A DNA stretch of 64,000 nt from Cyanophora paradoxa (GCA_004431415.1 QPMI01000061.1:1-64000); one strand, 5' to 3'. Positions 1 to 15,114 are shown, counted from the stretch's first letter. Notes: generated by a model not told the origin, from the letters alone. Numbers and translations are program-made.

Positions 1-181
1 CTGCGCATGCCGGGGCTATCCGATGATCACTGTTCCGCAAGTCCCAATTCAATGATTTTCTCGGTGAACATCACATTGAGATATTTGGCGAGCGCCAATA
101 CAATAACACTATAGCCAATTTCAACGGGGGGCAGGCTCCGAAAAAAGATCCGGGGTCTCGCGGGTCGGGGGCCCCTGCAGC

Positions 182-2775
182 CTAGAGGGGGCAGTCGACC
201 TTGCGGCACTCGAGGATCTGGGGGGCGGGGGTCAGGGGCGGTCCCCCGGGGGCGGGGGCGGGGGCGGGCGGGCCTCGAAGTAGCGGTGGCGCTCGCGCTG
301 GATGGTGCGGATGCGGCGCGCCGCGTCCCGCTCCGAGCGCTCCTGGTCCCCCGCCGCCGCCGCCTCCGCCCGCCCCGCGTGCTCCCGCATGATCTCCAGC
401 CGCCGCTCCTTCCGCTCCCGCGCCGCCGCCGCCTCTTCGGGCGCCGTGACGCCGCGCCCCCCGTAGATCTCCCCCGCCTTGCCGGCCAGCCGCTCCGCCT
501 CGGGGGCGTGGCCCGCGCAGCCCGCCACGGGCACCGTCACGTGCGCCGTGCTCGGATACACCGACCGCCCGAACCGCGTCTTCGCGGGCGGCGCCGTCCC
601 CGCGTTCGCGGCGATCGAGCCGGCGATGACGTCCCGCGTCTCCGCCCGCGCCGCCGCCGCCGCCGACGCCTCCGCCGCCGTGGGCGGCCCGCGCACGGCG
701 GGGCGGGGGCGTGCGTGGCGGGAGGGGCGGTGGGGCCTCCGCAGCTGGCCCGGCCGGCCCCCGCAGCTCCCGCGCCGAGAGGGGCCGCTGGGCGCCCTCG
801 AGCCCGCGGGGGCCTCCTGCGCGGCGCGTCGGCCACGCGGGGCGGGTGCGGGCGGGAGGGGCGGGGCGCGGACGCGGGGGCGGGGGCGGGCGGGCGGTGG
901 CGGGGCGGCGGGCGGCGGGGGCCTCCTTGAAGGCGAAGTACTCGCCGGTCTTGTCGTTGATGCGGACGCGGGCGACGAAGTCGGCGAGGGAGACGCGCCC
1001 GTCCCCGTCCGCGTCGATCGCCCGCAGCAGCCGCCCCGCCGCCTCCTCGCTCAGCGGCATGTTGTACAGCCGCCCCATCGCCCCCCGCAGCTCCCCCTGG
1101 GCGCCCCGCCCTCAGCCCCCCCCTCCGCTCGAGCTCGAGCGCCTCGAGCAGGAGCGGCGGGCACGGGCGCACGAGGTCGAGGTGGCCGTCCCTGTCGGCG
1201 TCCATCGCCCTGAACGCGTCCTTCGTGCCCCTGCGCCGCTCGTAGACGCGTTGCCGCAGCGCCTCCACCGCCCGCTCCGTGTCCGGCGGCGGCGCCGGGT
1301 CCCGCACCTCCCACGCCACCCGCCCCAGCGGCGCCGGCGCCGGCTCCTGCCGCCCGTCAGGCGCCCAGGCCCCGCGCCGGGCGGGGGCGCGGCGCACCGC
1401 GAGGCGGGCCCGGCGCGGGCTCGACTGCACGACCGCCCCGCCGGCATCCCCTCCTGCGGCCTGCGGCGGCGTGGGAAGGGGCGGGAGTGGTGCGGGCGGG
1501 GCGGGCGGGCGGACGGGGCGCGGTGCTCGAGCAGCGCCTCTGCGAACTCGGCCCAGTGGACGTGGCCGGGGCGCCCCGCCTCGAGCGCCCCCGCCGCCGC
1601 CTCCACCAGCGCCGGCGGCATCGCCGGGTCCAGCCGCCCCAGCAGCGCCCGCAGCTCCCCGGCGCGAGGGCCCCTGCCCCGCGCGGAGGCGCGTCGGCGG
1701 GCGCCGGGGGTGGGGGTGGGGGCGGCGGGCGCGGGGGCACCGGCCTGGTCGAGGCGGGCCATGCGGCGGGCCTCCTCCGGCGAGGCGCGGGGGACACGGG
1801 CGAGCCGCCCCCGCACCTCCCCGAGCGCACCCTCCCGCACCCTCTCGCCCCCGCCCCCGCCCGCCCCCGCCCCCGCCCCCGCCCCCGCCCCCGCCCCCGC
1901 CTCCCGCCTCCGCTTCTCCGGCGAGTCCCTGCGGGGCTGGTGAGACGGGCGGGGCTGGAAGGATTGGCCCAAGCGGCGCCCACCGGAATGCCCTCACAAA
2001 GGCAGGGAAATCTTCAAGGGGAAAGACAGGAGCGTTAGAAGCGTGCGGGGAGCGAGGTGGGGGGCGGCTCGGATCGGGCGTACCGAGGCGACCGGCGGCG
2101 TCCGGCTCGCAGGCGGCGAAGAGGCGGCGGGCGAGGGCGGCGCCCTCCGGGCCCCCCGCGACGACGTTGAGGCCCTGCGGGCGTGTGCGCGTGGCTGTCA
2201 GCGAGGGCGGGGGCGGGGGCGACGAGGCGGAGGCGGGCGGGGGCGGGGGCGGCGGGGCGCGCCTGGAGGGCCTCCACGAACTCGGCCTCGGAGAGGGCGC
2301 CCCAGCGCCTCCCCGCCTCCAGCATCCGGTACGCCCCGCGCAGCTCCTTCCGGTTGAAGTGCACCTTCTCCCGCAGCAGCGCCTCCGCCCGCCCCAGCAC
2401 CTCCGCGTCCCGCGCCGCCAGCGCCGCCTCCCGCCGCCGCACCCGCGCCGCCCGCGCCGCTTCCTTCGTCGGGTCCGTCGGCCGCGGCTGTTCGTAGAAC
2501 GGCCGTGCCGAGAAGCCCGCCGCCGGTGCCGCCGCACGCGCAGCCGCATCCGCCACAGGGATCGCTAATGGCCTGAGCGCGATAACCTGCGCGACTTGAC
2601 GCCCCGGGCCGGGCCCGCCGGGCTCCTGGGCTGTCTGTGCTTCTGCTGCATCGACTTGCGGAGGAGCTGGTCGCCCTTCAGACGGAGCCCTGTGGCTAAG
2701 GCCGCCGCTGACGCTGCCTGTCGCCGGCCCTGCCTGACGAGCGCTGAGCGATCCAGCCCTTTCTCTCTTCACCAT
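182..2775 (-). CDS. EF-hand calcium-binding protein, multi-exon
   Basis: Probable calcium sensor of unknown target. Two canonical EF loops are visible on the minus strand: DADRDGHLDL (about 1195-1165) and DADGDGRVSLADF (about 1015-975). A degenerate N-terminal pair lies near 2430-2040, around the segment KELRGAYRMLEAG. The last part (about 696-217) is charged and helical and looks like a coiled coil. The gene ends with a 12-residue exon, ILECRKVDCPL then TAG at 182-184. That exon is joined through a GC-AG intron (218-273): FE|gcccgcc...cccag|ATC. The N-terminal 80 residues are Pro/Ala rich and low complexity. The start at 2775 is the first Met of the 5' exon and is plausible but unproven. Multi-EF-hand proteins with helical tails are common among ciliary proteins, so a flagellar role is possible, but no family-defining motif was recognised. 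Confidence 0.75.
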
Positions 2776-3362
2776 CTTCGTCTAGAGGAGGCCGGGAGTT
2801 CGTGCAAGCCCCTCCCGCCAGCCTTTAGCTAAACCTGCGCTCCAATTCGGAGCTATACGCGGCTGTAGCTAAGCTCGCCAGAGCCCGCTTGCTGCAAATA
2901 GCCTCCGGTAACACGGCGCGCCGGAATGTTGTTTTTCTGTCCTAGAAACTCCCGCTTACGCTTTTTCCTCCGCTGTTACGCCTTGGCCCGGTTCGGTGTG
3001 AATCGGCTGCTTTCGAGGGGTACGGGTGTCGAGAAAGCCCTGCCAGCCGTCGCACAGTCCCTTCTCGACTCTAGCTGGTAGGCCGCTTTACCATTCTTGC
3101 AAATCTCACAATCCAGGCCAGCTTGTTCAGCGATCGGCTGCGTACAATGAGCTCCCTGCCGGCCTGCCGGCCGAGCGTGGCGTTCACGTCACAGCTTGCG
3201 CTGAGGATACCGGCGCCATCCTTCTTCCTGGGAACCTCGTTGAGCTCGCAGGTCAGTGACGCTCCCGATCAAAATTCAGCCCAGGGGTCGACTTCCCTAG
3301 ATTCCGAGGCTCGAGACCGCTGACGTTGAAGTTACTGGCGTTGAACGACATCCCACAGAAGC
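2776..3362. promoter_or_regulatory. Divergent intergenic region between EF-hand gene and TauE-like gene
   Basis: About 590 bp with more balanced base composition than the genes. It separates the minus-strand EF-hand gene from the plus-strand permease, so both promoters should lie here. I see no TATA box, repeat or RNA gene. Confidence 0.3.
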
Positions 3363-5277
3363 GTGCGCAGAGCGGCCGCACGAGCGCTCTTCGGGACAGT
3401 GGCAACAGACGCCGCCAGGCAGGCGGCGAGACCGCCGGAACACCTCCGGTGCGTGCGACGATCGATGCTCCAACCTGGACAGCTAAAGACGATTCGTGGC
3501 TCGCTCTCGGCAGCTGTCAAGGCGCTACTTCGTGGTGGAAGCGCAGGCCAGCGTCCCTCCGCCGAACGAGTCGCCAAGGCCTGGGAGCCAACCGCCACAG
3601 GAGTTCACGGCGTGGTCGCAGGGACGGAAGATCCTCGCCAAGGCGAGCGCGGCCGATCCGCGCCGCGGCGGCTCTTGGGCGCGTGGCTGACCGCGAAGCC
3701 GCGGGGCGCAGATCACGCACCACCGGAAGCAGAAGTTCAAGAAGGTGGTTTCCTACGGGAAGCAGGGCCGCGTGGTGGAGTACGTGCCTGCAGACGGCGG
3801 TGAGAGCCCGCCGCTGCGCGTCGAGTGCCGGTGCGGTCTCGGCGCTCCGCTTCGCGAACCATCGCGCGCCAACGCCCGGCGCCGCAGGAGCCCGCACCCG
3901 CCGGCGTACCTGCGCGCACGCTACGCCTCCGCGAGACGCAACTCGGGCATCCAGTCCGTCAGCCCTTCGCCCTCCCCGCCCGCCCAGCCGGCCTCCCCCC
4001 GCGCCGGCGACGCCCGCTCGCCCCGGCCGGCATCCCCCCCCGTCTCCGCATCCGCGGCACCCTCCCCGCCCCCGCCGGCACAGGCCTTCGTCGCGCCTCC
4101 CTCGGCGGCGCCGCTGGCGACGCCGGCGGCGCCGACGGCGGAGGCGCTGGTGAAGACGGTCGCCCTCTCCGCGGCGATCGGGCTGCTCGGCAGCGCGGCG
4201 GGGGCCCTCATCGGCCTCGGCGGCGCCTTCGTGCGTCCCCGCAGGGCGCCTGCGGCGCGGCGCGGCGCGGGGCTGACGGCGCGCGGGCGGGCGGGCGGGC
4301 AGGTGATCGTGCCGCTGATGACGCAGTGGGGCGGCCTGCGGCAGCATGAGGCCAACGCAACCTCCCTCCTCGCGGTTGCCTTCACCGGCCCGCCCCCCCC
4401 CCCCCCCCCCCCCCCCCCGTCCCCGCCCCGCCGCCTTCCCCGCCCCCCCTGAGGCCCCCGGCGCCGCGCAGGGATCGTGGGGGCGTACAACTACAGCGTG
4501 CGGAACGTGTGCCCGGCGTACGCGGCGGTGCTGGCGGCGAGCGCGATGGTGACCGCGAGGCTCGGGGCCGGCCTCACCGAGCGCGTCGCCCCGGCCCGCC
4601 TCCGCAAGTACTTCGGCTGGTTCCTCATCTGGGCCGCCTTCATGATCCCCGTCAAGGCCCGCCCCGCCCCGCCCGCCCCTCCCCGCCACCCGCCCATGAC
4701 GAGGCCCGGCGCAGGCGTGGCTGGTGTCGCGGGCGGGGGCGGCGGGGGCGGCGGGGGCGGCGCTGGCAGGAGCGCCCCTGGCGGAGGCGGCGCGGCACCT
4801 GCTCGCCCAGCCGCGCCTCGCCGCCTCGCTGCTCCTCGCCGGCGCCGCTGCCGGCTTCTCCTCGGGCTTCCTCGGCGTCGGCGGCGGCACCGGTGCGCCC
4901 GCCCCCGCCGCCGCCCCTCGCCGGCGCCGGCGCGCGTCACGCCGGCGGCAGTGATGGTGCCGGCGCTGGTGGTGGCGGCCGGCCTGCCGCAGCAGCTCGC
5001 GCAGGGGACGTCGCTCCTGGCGATGGTGCCGCCGGCGGTGGTCGGGGCGATCACGCACGGGGCGCTGGGGCACCTGCGGCTGGACCTGGCGCCCGGGCTG
5101 GTGGCGGGGGCGTGCGCGGGGGCGACGCTGGGGAGCCGCCTCGCGGTCTGGCTCCCCGAGAAGAGCCTCAAGGCCGTCTTCGCCGCCATGCTCCTCTACT
5201 TCGGCTCCCGCTACGCTGGCCCCCCGCCCCCGCGCCCCGGCCCCCACGCCCCCGCCACCCCGGCCCCCCGCCCCTAG
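3363..5277 (+). CDS. TauE/SafE-family membrane permease (putative sulfite/anion exporter)
   Basis: Polytopic membrane protein of the TauE/SafE (DUF81) family, whose members export sulfite, sulfoacetate or related anions. The two inverted family repeats are visible: an N-terminal glycine-rich loop IGLLGSAAGALIGLGGAF (about 4180-4230) and a second one, SGFLGVGGG (about 4860-4890). The second is followed by VMVPALVVAAGLPQQLAQGTS. Further hydrophobic segments run to LKAVFAAMLLYFGSRY (about 5165-5215). The exons are split by C-rich introns, one with a 26-C run (about 4393-4418) and one with a GC donor (4657-4714). The stop is at 5275-5277. The N-terminus is unresolved: a Pro/Ala/Ser-rich region (3745-4120) precedes the first membrane span and could be a transit or signal extension. 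Start 3363 is the first Met of one candidate upstream exon. A plastid or plasma-membrane location cannot be decided. Confidence 0.8.
4393..4418 (+). repeat. Poly-C tract inside an intron
   Basis: An uninterrupted run of about 26 C within a permease intron. It is the extreme case of the C-rich sense-strand composition seen in introns here. Run length may be misread. Confidence 0.8.
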
Positions 5278-5479
5278 CGCCCCCGCATGTACCCGTACAC
5301 TCGCTCGCTTCGCCGATTCGGCCCCGCCCCCGCCCCTGTAGAGAACCATTCGCCGGCACGGCCCCCGCCCTCGGAAGCCCTTTCTCCCCCGAGCGCCCGC
5401 CCCGTCCCCCGCGCGTCTCTGGAAGCGAGGGAGGGGGTGATTGGAGCGGGGGCGGGCGGGGGCGGGGCGGGGCGGGGGC

Positions 5480-7738
<2,259 letters not shown>

Positions 7739-8156
7739 CAGAGAGAAGCGGGAGAGGATAAGAGCTCTTCAGCCAGAGCGCTGGAGGCGGCTGGGCGAAC
7801 CTGGATCTTACGCACTTTGGAGGGGGGGCGAAGAGGGGGCTACAGCCATCAATTGCAAAAGGTCAGCTCGCGCCGCCCAAACGCTTGCCGCGCCGCCGGA
7901 CTCACGCGGCCGCCGCCGCAGATCAGTGATCAAGTACCTGTGCCGGAGTTGCAAGGGCCGTCCCCGCAGAAATCGGCTGTTCGGCCCGCGGTCCGTCCGG
8001 CCAATTGGATCGCGTCCGCTCCGTAACACGCGCTGCTCACGCTCTCCGGGTTCGACAGACTCTTTTCTCCTTCTGGACCCCCTCGCGTATCAAGTGAACA
8101 GGTCGGCCGCATATGTCTCCCGCCGACGCCGGCGCTGCTCACACTCTGGACAGTCA
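7739..8156. promoter_or_regulatory. Shared SQD1/DPE2 divergent promoter region
   Basis: About 420 bp between the two divergent genes. Composition is mixed and no clear TATA element or repeat is seen. The transcription starts must lie inside it, because SQD1 reads left and DPE2 reads right. Confidence 0.4.
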
Positions 8157-11100
8157 TGGCGCCCGTTACGGCAACATTCATCATAGATTCGGACACGAGC
8201 GTCGGCGAGGACATTGTTGTTGAGATCGAGGGCGGCGAGCAGGTCCCGCTGACGTTCTCGAGTGGGCGCTGGCGCGGCAGCGCGAAGGTCGAGACGACCA
8301 AGCCCGTCATTCAGATTCAGCTCTTGCTGAAGACGCGCGGCAGCGTGAACGCCGTGCGCCCGATTCTGACTTTTGATCCCGCCTTTTCTCTCCCGCCCTG
8401 ACCCCTCGAAAAGAGCGGCCCAGTGCGCAAACTCGACGTCCCCGCCAACACCGTCGCAGTCGAATTCCGTGATACTTGGAAGCGGAAGTCCGGCGGGTGC
8501 GTTCTTCGAAAGCTTTGGAAGCGTGCACACGGCCCCCAGGCCACTAGAAGGCGTCTTTGTTCAGCGCGAGGCCCCTCCCGAGCATAAGCCGAGCGTTGGC
8601 GCCGTATGCTTACGTCCCTCGCAGTGACCTCGGCGGCATCTTCAACTGCGGCCTCTTCAAGGATGTGATCTTCACCGCTGAGACTCCCGCGAATGGGACG
8701 CCCATTCCTCGCGTGACCGCAACCAGCACTCCGGACTCTGTGGTTGTTCGTCTGAACTGCTCTTCTTCCGTCTCTGCCCCCGGCAAGGTCGTCTACTGCT
8801 GCGGCAGCATCCCCGCCGTGCGCCGTCCTTTTTCAGTTCTTTTTCGCCTCGCCTCACGCATCCTCGGGTCCACGCAGCTCGGGGCGTGGAAGGTCGAGAA
8901 CGCGGTCGCCATGGGGTTCGTCCCCGAGAGCAAGCTGTGGTCCCTGGACCTCGTGGTGGACAAGAAGGACCTGCCCTTCAGCTACAAGTTCATCCTGGCG
9001 AACGAGAAGCGCGGGGAGGCGCAGTGGGAGGCCGACCCGAACCGGAACTTCACGCCGCAGATGCTCGACGAGTTCCTCGCCAACGCCAAGTCGGCCGGCC
9101 TGGAGGCGGCGATGGCGGGCCTCTCGGTCTCGGAGGGCCCCGCGAAGATGCTCTCCGTCACCGAGGAGCCGATCCGCATCAAGGGCTCCATCAGCTACAA
9201 GGGCGCCGGCCTCGCCGTCCCCGTCTCCGCCCTCCGCTCCGACTCCAGCCTCGGCGTCGTGCGCCCCGCCCCGCCCCCCTCTGCGCCCCCCGCGCGCCCC
9301 GGGGCCGACGGCGGGGGGCGCAGGGCGAGTTCCAGGACCTCAAGCTCCTGGTGGACTTCGCGCGGGCCTCCGGGTTCACCATCATCCAGCTCCTCCCCGT
9401 CAACGACACCACCAACTTCCGGTCCCGCCCCGCCTCGAGCTCCGCCGCCCTCCCGCCGCCTCGCCGACGCCCCGCCCCGCCCGCAGCGACTGGCGCGACT
9501 CGTCGCCCTACAGCGGAATCTCAGTATTCGCACTCCACCCCATGTTCATCAACGGCGCGCCCCGGCCCGCCCCCGCCCCGCCGGCCCCCGCGCCTGACGG
9601 CGACGGCAGTCCCGGCCATCGGCGACCTCCCCGAGTCCCTCCTCGCGGACCACGCCGAGCAGAAGAAGAAGCTCGTGCGCCGCCCCCGCTGCCCGCTGCC
9701 GCCGCGCTCTTCTGCCGCCGCTGAGGCCGAGGGCGGCGCGCAGGAGGCGCCCACGCTGAAGTGGCAGGAGGTGTGGACGGTGAAGCTGCGGCTGCTGCAG
9801 GAGGCGTTCGCGCTGAAGAAGGCCGGCCTCGCCGCCGACCGCGACTTCGCCAGGTTCGTCGACGCGAGCCGCAAGTGGCTCGTCCCCTACGCCGTCTTCT
9901 CGTGCCTGCGGGACAAGTTCGACACGTGCGACTACACCGTCTGGCGGGTGGAGAACCTGGACATCTCTCGGCCCTCGGTGGAGCTCGTCGAGCGGCTCGC
10001 CAAGGAGGGCCTCCCGAGCTACTTCACGGCGGACGACGTGACCTTCTACTACTGGGTGCAGTACCACCTGCACCGGCAGCTCCAGGACGCCAGCAGCTAC
10101 GCCAAGACGAAGCGCATCGGCCTCAAGGGCGACCTCCCCATCGGCTGCTCCCGCTTCTCCGTCGACACCTGGATGTACCCCCAGTACTTCGACTTCGTGC
10201 GCCCCGCCCCGTCCCGCCCCGACCCGCCCCGCCCTGGCGCGCGGCTCACTCGGCGCCGCAGGACTACAGCATCGGGGCGCCGTCGGACCCGGGGTGCTTC
10301 TGGGGCCAGAACTGGGGCCTCCCCGTGTACAACTGGGACAACCAGGCGAAGGACGGGTTCCAGTGGTGGAAGGACCGGATGTCGTGCATGAGCCAGTACT
10401 TCTCCGCCTTCCGCATCGACCACGTGCTCGGCTTCTTCCGCACCTGGTCCTGCCCCTCCACCTGCGTCAAGGGCCTCATGGGCCACTTCTCCCCCGCCAA
10501 CGGCATCCACCGCAACGAGCTCCAGCAGCGCGGCATCAACGACTTCGGCCGCCTCACCTTCCCCTACATCCGGTCCCCGCCCGCGCCCCGCGCGCCCCCG
10601 CCCCCCGCCCGCCCCCCCTGACCCTCGCGCGCCAGGCGCCAGTTCGTGTACGACCTCTTCGGCGGGCGCGGCAACGAGATCATCGAGCGCTTCTTCGACA
10701 ACGACTTCGGCGACCGCATCAAGTTCAAGCCCCAGTGCGCGGGCCCCCTCCCCGCCGGCCCCGCCCCGCCCCGCCGACGCGCCGCGGTGCGGCAGCCTGG
10801 CGACGGAGGCGGCGATCGCGAAGGCATTCGAGCTGCCGGCGAACGCGAACGACGGGCAGAAGCGGGAGGCGCAGTACATGAAGGAGTCGCTCATGGGCCT
10901 CCTCGACTCGGTGGTCCTCATCCGGGACCCCCACAACGGCGAGATGTACCACCCCCGCATGCGCATCGGCGACTCCCGCTCCTTCCAGGAGCTCCCCGAC
11001 CACTGGAAGCAGCCCCTCGTCGACCTCCTCAACGAGTACGTCTGGAAGCGCCAGGACGGCGTCTGGACGAACCAGGCGATGCGGCTGCTGCCCATGCTCA

Positions 11101-11896
11101 AGGGCGGCTCCGACATGCTCCCGTGCGCCGAGGACCTCGGCCTCATCCCCAACTGCCTCCCGGGGTGCGCCCGCCCCGCCCCCGCCCCCCGCCCCCGCCG
11201 CCCGTGACGCCGCCGCGGCCCCCGCAGCGTGATGGACCGCCTGGGGATCCTGGGCCTCCGCATCCAGCGCTTCCCGACGGGCCCCGAGGAGTTCGCCGCC
11301 CCGAGCCAGTACCCGTGGCTCACCGTCGCCTCCACCTCGACGCACGACATCGCCCCGCTGCGCGCCTACTGGGAGCAGATGGACGCCGGCAAGCGCCAGC
11401 GCTACTTCAACTTCCTCGGCTTCAACGGCAACGCCCCGGGCTTCTGCGAGCCCTGGATCGTCGAGCGCATCATCTTCCAGCACCTCGTGCGGGGCCCTCG
11501 CCGGCCGGGCGGGCGGGGGCGCTGACGGGGGGCGGGGCGCAGGAAAGCCGCTCGGTGATCTGCGTGCTGCCCCTGCAGGACGTCCTCGGCCTCAAGGAGG
11601 ACGTGCGGCGCCCCGGCAGCCCCGGCGATGAGCAGGTGCCCCCGCCCCGCCCCCGCCCCCGCCGCCCCAGGCCGGCGCCTGAGGGGCCGCAGATCAACTA
11701 CCCGGACCTGGGGGAGCACGAGATCAACTGGCGCTACCGCCTCCACATGCCCCTCGAGCAGCTCGTCAAGAACAAGCCCTTCGCCGAGCACGTCTACGGC
11801 ATGCTCCGCAGCAAGGCCCGCCCGCCCCCGCCCCCGCCCCGCCTCCTCTCCGCCCGCGCGCCAGCTGACCCCGCGCAGGGCCGCACCGTCTTCTGA
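8157..11896 (+). CDS. DPE2: 4-alpha-glucanotransferase, DPE2 type (tandem CBM20 + GH77)
   Basis: Cytosolic disproportionating enzyme that moves a glucosyl unit from maltose to a glucan acceptor. Two N-terminal starch-binding CBM20 modules are visible: MAPVTATFIIDSDTSVG onward to VAVEFRDTWK, then a second with LGAWKVENAVAM and FILANEKRGEAQWEADPN. The GH77 catalytic domain follows. Its landmarks are FTIIQLLPVNDTT, WVQYHLHRQL, SFRIDHVLGFFR-like text at about 10410-10440 (nucleophile Asp), CAEDLGLIPNCLP (acid/base Glu), and STSTHD (third carboxylate). The end is INWRYRLHMPLEQL...SKGRTVF. The last intron, 11816-11878, uses a GC donor. All catalytic residues are present. DPE2 is known from Archaeplastida and some amoebozoans, where it sits on the cytosolic maltose route. 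Splicing between the two CBM20 modules (8340-8640) is not fully resolved. Confidence 0.96.
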
Positions 11897-12644
11897 TCGA
11901 CCCATTAACGGGGAGGGTGGAGAACCGAAATTTCAATCAGTGCCGCGCGGGTCGCGCGGTTCGCTTTCACCGCGGAGGCATTTCACAGGGGTTTCATCTC
12001 TTCGGGTTCACAGGGTGTCCATTCTGCTGTTCAGTCGTCGCATGATTGCTCAACAGTTTCAGATTAGAAGCTATTCTTGTTGCGATTGTAGATTTTAGGC
12101 AAGCGAGCGCTTCCAGTGTAGAGATCACGGTCGGCGTTGGCACGTGCACCGGCAGTCTGGCAGGGGCTGTCTGTGTTTTCATTTTCCGTTAGATACTGAA
12201 TCACCGATCATAGACACTGCAATACAAACCAAAGTTGAACCTCGCGCCTTCGATGCCTCAAGGCTTCATCCCGGGTCCCCGAGCTCTCGATCGGTGCAGC
12301 CAGGTCCCGAGGACGGACTGCTTGGCAACTTCCGAAGTTCACTAAGTAAGTTCAAGGCCCAGCTTGCAATTGGCAACCTCAAGGCCCGAGGCTTGGCAAT
12401 CGGGTCCTCGTGCGGCCCCCCTCAGGGCCTGTAGTTGCTGCGTTGCACTGCGGCAGCTCATCATGGCATGCCATGATGATCATGATCATATTGCAACACT
12501 GTGACAGACAGACTCAGAAAGATGGTACAAGGCTGCGGCTACCGTACGCAGCAACTGCATGGGAAATGAACTGTACAACAAGGGCGATGCATGTAATTAC
12601 AGGGCGGCCGAAGCCCCCGAGCGGACGCGGCCTCACGGGCCAAG
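11897..12644. other. Convergent 3' intergenic region with palindrome
   Basis: Tail-to-tail spacer between DPE2 (+) and the RanBP9-like gene (-). It contains an almost perfect palindromic stretch around 12458-12490 (ATCATGGCATGCCATGATGA then TCATGATCAT), a motif that recurs elsewhere in the window. It also has short direct repeats of a CAAGGCC/TTGGCAAC type near 12320-12400. No coding signal was seen. Confidence 0.45.
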
Positions 12645-15114
12645 TCAGGCGAGGCTCGCGGAGGGGCCGATGGCGCCGGCGGCGCGGGCGGCGCGGAGGG
12701 CGCCGGCGCCGGGGTCGCGGGGCCCGGGCGGCGGCCGGAGCGGGCGGAGCCCGTCTCCGAGCCACTCTCGCCGCTGCCGAAGCCCGAGGCGGCGCTGGAG
12801 GCCGAGGAGCTCGCCCCGGGGCCCCCGAAGGCCGCCCCGGAGGCCACGCTCCCGCCCGCCTCGTCGGCGTCCATCGGGTCCCCGGCCTCCTCGCCCGCCC
12901 GGCGGCCCCGCCGGGGGCGCCTCCTCCTCCTCGGGGTCGGCGGCGAGGCCGAGGGCGTCGCGCAGGTCGAGGAGGGCGGCGCCGGGGGTGTTCTCGGCGA
13001 CGAGCTCGGCGAGGCAGACGGCGGCCTGCTGCGCGGCGCGCTCGAGGGCGTGCGCGGCGGGGCGCCCCTGCTCCTCCAGCAGCGCCGCCTCCACGGCCCC
13101 CGCCACGGGCTCCCGCCGCCCCGGCGCGAGCAGGTACGCCACCGGCGACGAGGCCGGCTCGATGTACGCCATCAGGCTGAACACCTCGCACAGCGCGTTC
13201 TGCGCCCCGCCCGCCCCAAGTCGGAAAAGCTTGCCGGCGGCAGCGCGCGGGGGCGGCGCGCACGCGGTCCTCCTCGCAGCAGACGTTGAAGTGGGGGGCC
13301 AGCTCCGCCTGCCCGTACGCCATCGTCTCTGCGCCGCGCATCGCCCCGGCCCTCGCGCGCCGCTGCGGCGCCGGACGGGGCGCACCGGCGAGGGGCGCCG
13401 TGCGGAAGAGTTCGACGAACTGCGGGGCGGGGGCGTGAGCGGCGGGGGCCGACGCGGGCAGGAGCCAAGGCTGCTCCGGCTACAACTGGATGCGCTCCGG
13501 GGTCCTCGCTGAGGAGGCTCGGGAAGGCTCGGGCGCACCTTCTGGCGCTTGAGGGCGAGGGCGAGGCGCCGGTCGCGGGCCAGGAAGCCGGGGAACCGCG
13601 CCTCGATCTCCGCGACCGCCCCGTCGATGTCGCCGGCGAGGACGCGCGCGCAGATGCGCCGCCGCGCGTGCACGCGCTCCAGCTCCTCCTCCAGCTCGCC
13701 CTCGGGCAGCAGCCGCGCCGCCCGCCCGAACGCCGCCGCCGACTCGGCGTAGCCGCTGGGGCGCGTCAGGCGGCGGCGCTGCGTGGCGCGGGGCGCGCAG
13801 GGCGGACGCGTGGAGGAGGTAGGAGAGGACGAGGCGGGGGAGGAGGGGCGGGGCGGGCCCCGCGGGCAGCGGCGTGGCCTCCGCGGCGGCCCGCAGCCGC
13901 TCCTTCTCGTCCCGCACGTACGTCTCGATGTCGAAGCGGAACGGCTTCTGCCCGAAGTTCTGCGGCCGCGTCGGCCCCGCCCACGCGCGCCCCGGCGGCT
14001 GCCGGCGCGCGGGCGGGGGCGCGCACCGCCTCGACACACTCCTGCGGGGTGCGCAGGCCCGCCGTGGGGAACAGCGTCCCCTTGACGTCGCTGAACGCCA
14101 CGCCCAGGCTGTTTTATATTTATTGTTCAATGATTTATTATGTGCCATAATTTGTGCATATGTACCTGACGCCGTTCTTCGTGTAAAATATCTGTCCGGT
14201 TCGCGTGCGTCAGGGGAATGTGCGGAGGGCGCTCGAGGGCGTTGATGTACCGTGTTGCTAAGGAAATTCACGCAGGTCCCGATGATGTCGCCCGTCGTGA
14301 AGGTGGGGCCGTAGGCCGTGCCCGTTCCCGAGCCCCGGAAGCTGTTTCCATCGTCCCCGTGGTATCCTGCACAGGACGCGGCGTCAGCAGCGGCGAAGCG
14401 CGCCGTGCAGTCGAGCAGCGAGGCACACCGAACGAGCCGCGCTCCCAGCCAGGGAGCCTGTTCAATGACACTGATTGCGAACAAACTCCTACGCCGATGT
14501 AGCCGTCTCGACCTGCTCATCATAAGCGCGAGCAGCGCACATCACATGGCCCATCGCGCCGCGGACCCTTGGAAACGATGCGGGTCTCCCAGTCTGCGTC
14601 AAGGCGCATTATATAGAGGGCATCAAAGACTTACGGTCAAAGACGCACAGAAGATGCCCGCGGCGGCGGGAATAGCGCAGTTTGCTCTGACAGCTGCTGC
14701 CTCTGCGTCGCTCTTTCCCTGGCCTACGTAAGTGGCCTTCAGGTGCCCGTCGCCCAGATCAATAAAAGAAGGATGCTGCGGCGAATGCAGAACAGTGAGA
14801 CAGAGCGCGGCGACCGATTGACCCTTGGGCGCGGTCACTGATGTTGTTAAGCGAGCGCCTGAGTCGTGCAGGAGGCCCCGGCGCAGGTGAGAGAGCGTGG
14901 GCTCCGTTATGCGCCAGGGCGCGGGGCATGGAAGCCAGAGAGCGGGACGCCGCCAGCGCTCGGAGGGAAGATGGGCGATGCGCTCAAGTGGAGTACGCAC
15001 GTCGCGCGGATTCCAGCTCGAAGGAAGTTTCAGGGAAGCGCCGGCGCCCGTTGCTGCCGCTGCGGCGTAAGCCGGCTGGAAGGGAAGGCTTGTGCCTCCC
15101 TCCGACGCGGTCAT
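12645..15114 (-). CDS. RANBP9: RanBP9/RanBP10-like scaffold protein (SPRY, LisH/CTLH/CRA), GID/CTLH complex type
   Basis: Scaffold subunit related to RanBPM (Gid1/Vid30 in yeast), a component of the CTLH E3 ubiquitin ligase in other eukaryotes. The start MTASEGG at 15114 leads to LPSSWNPRD, the hallmark entry to the SPRY domain. The SPRY domain continues with [55 protein letters not shown] and [36 protein letters not shown] and [15 protein letters not shown] close it. The helical C-terminal LisH/CTLH part contains [13 protein letters not shown]-type text (about 13640) with [14 protein letters not shown]-like end follows ([12 protein letters not shown], then [14 protein letters not shown]), and the stop is at 12645. 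The exon order matches the animal and plant proteins well. The last 60 residues are Ala/Gly/Arg-rich. Confidence 0.92.

Noticed and set aside
711-1943. Very long plus-strand open frame over the EF-hand gene
   Set aside because: It is the reverse strand of GC-rich exons; few stop codons occur by chance at this composition, and the product is Arg/Pro/Ala filler with no domain, whereas the minus strand shows EF loops and C-rich introns.
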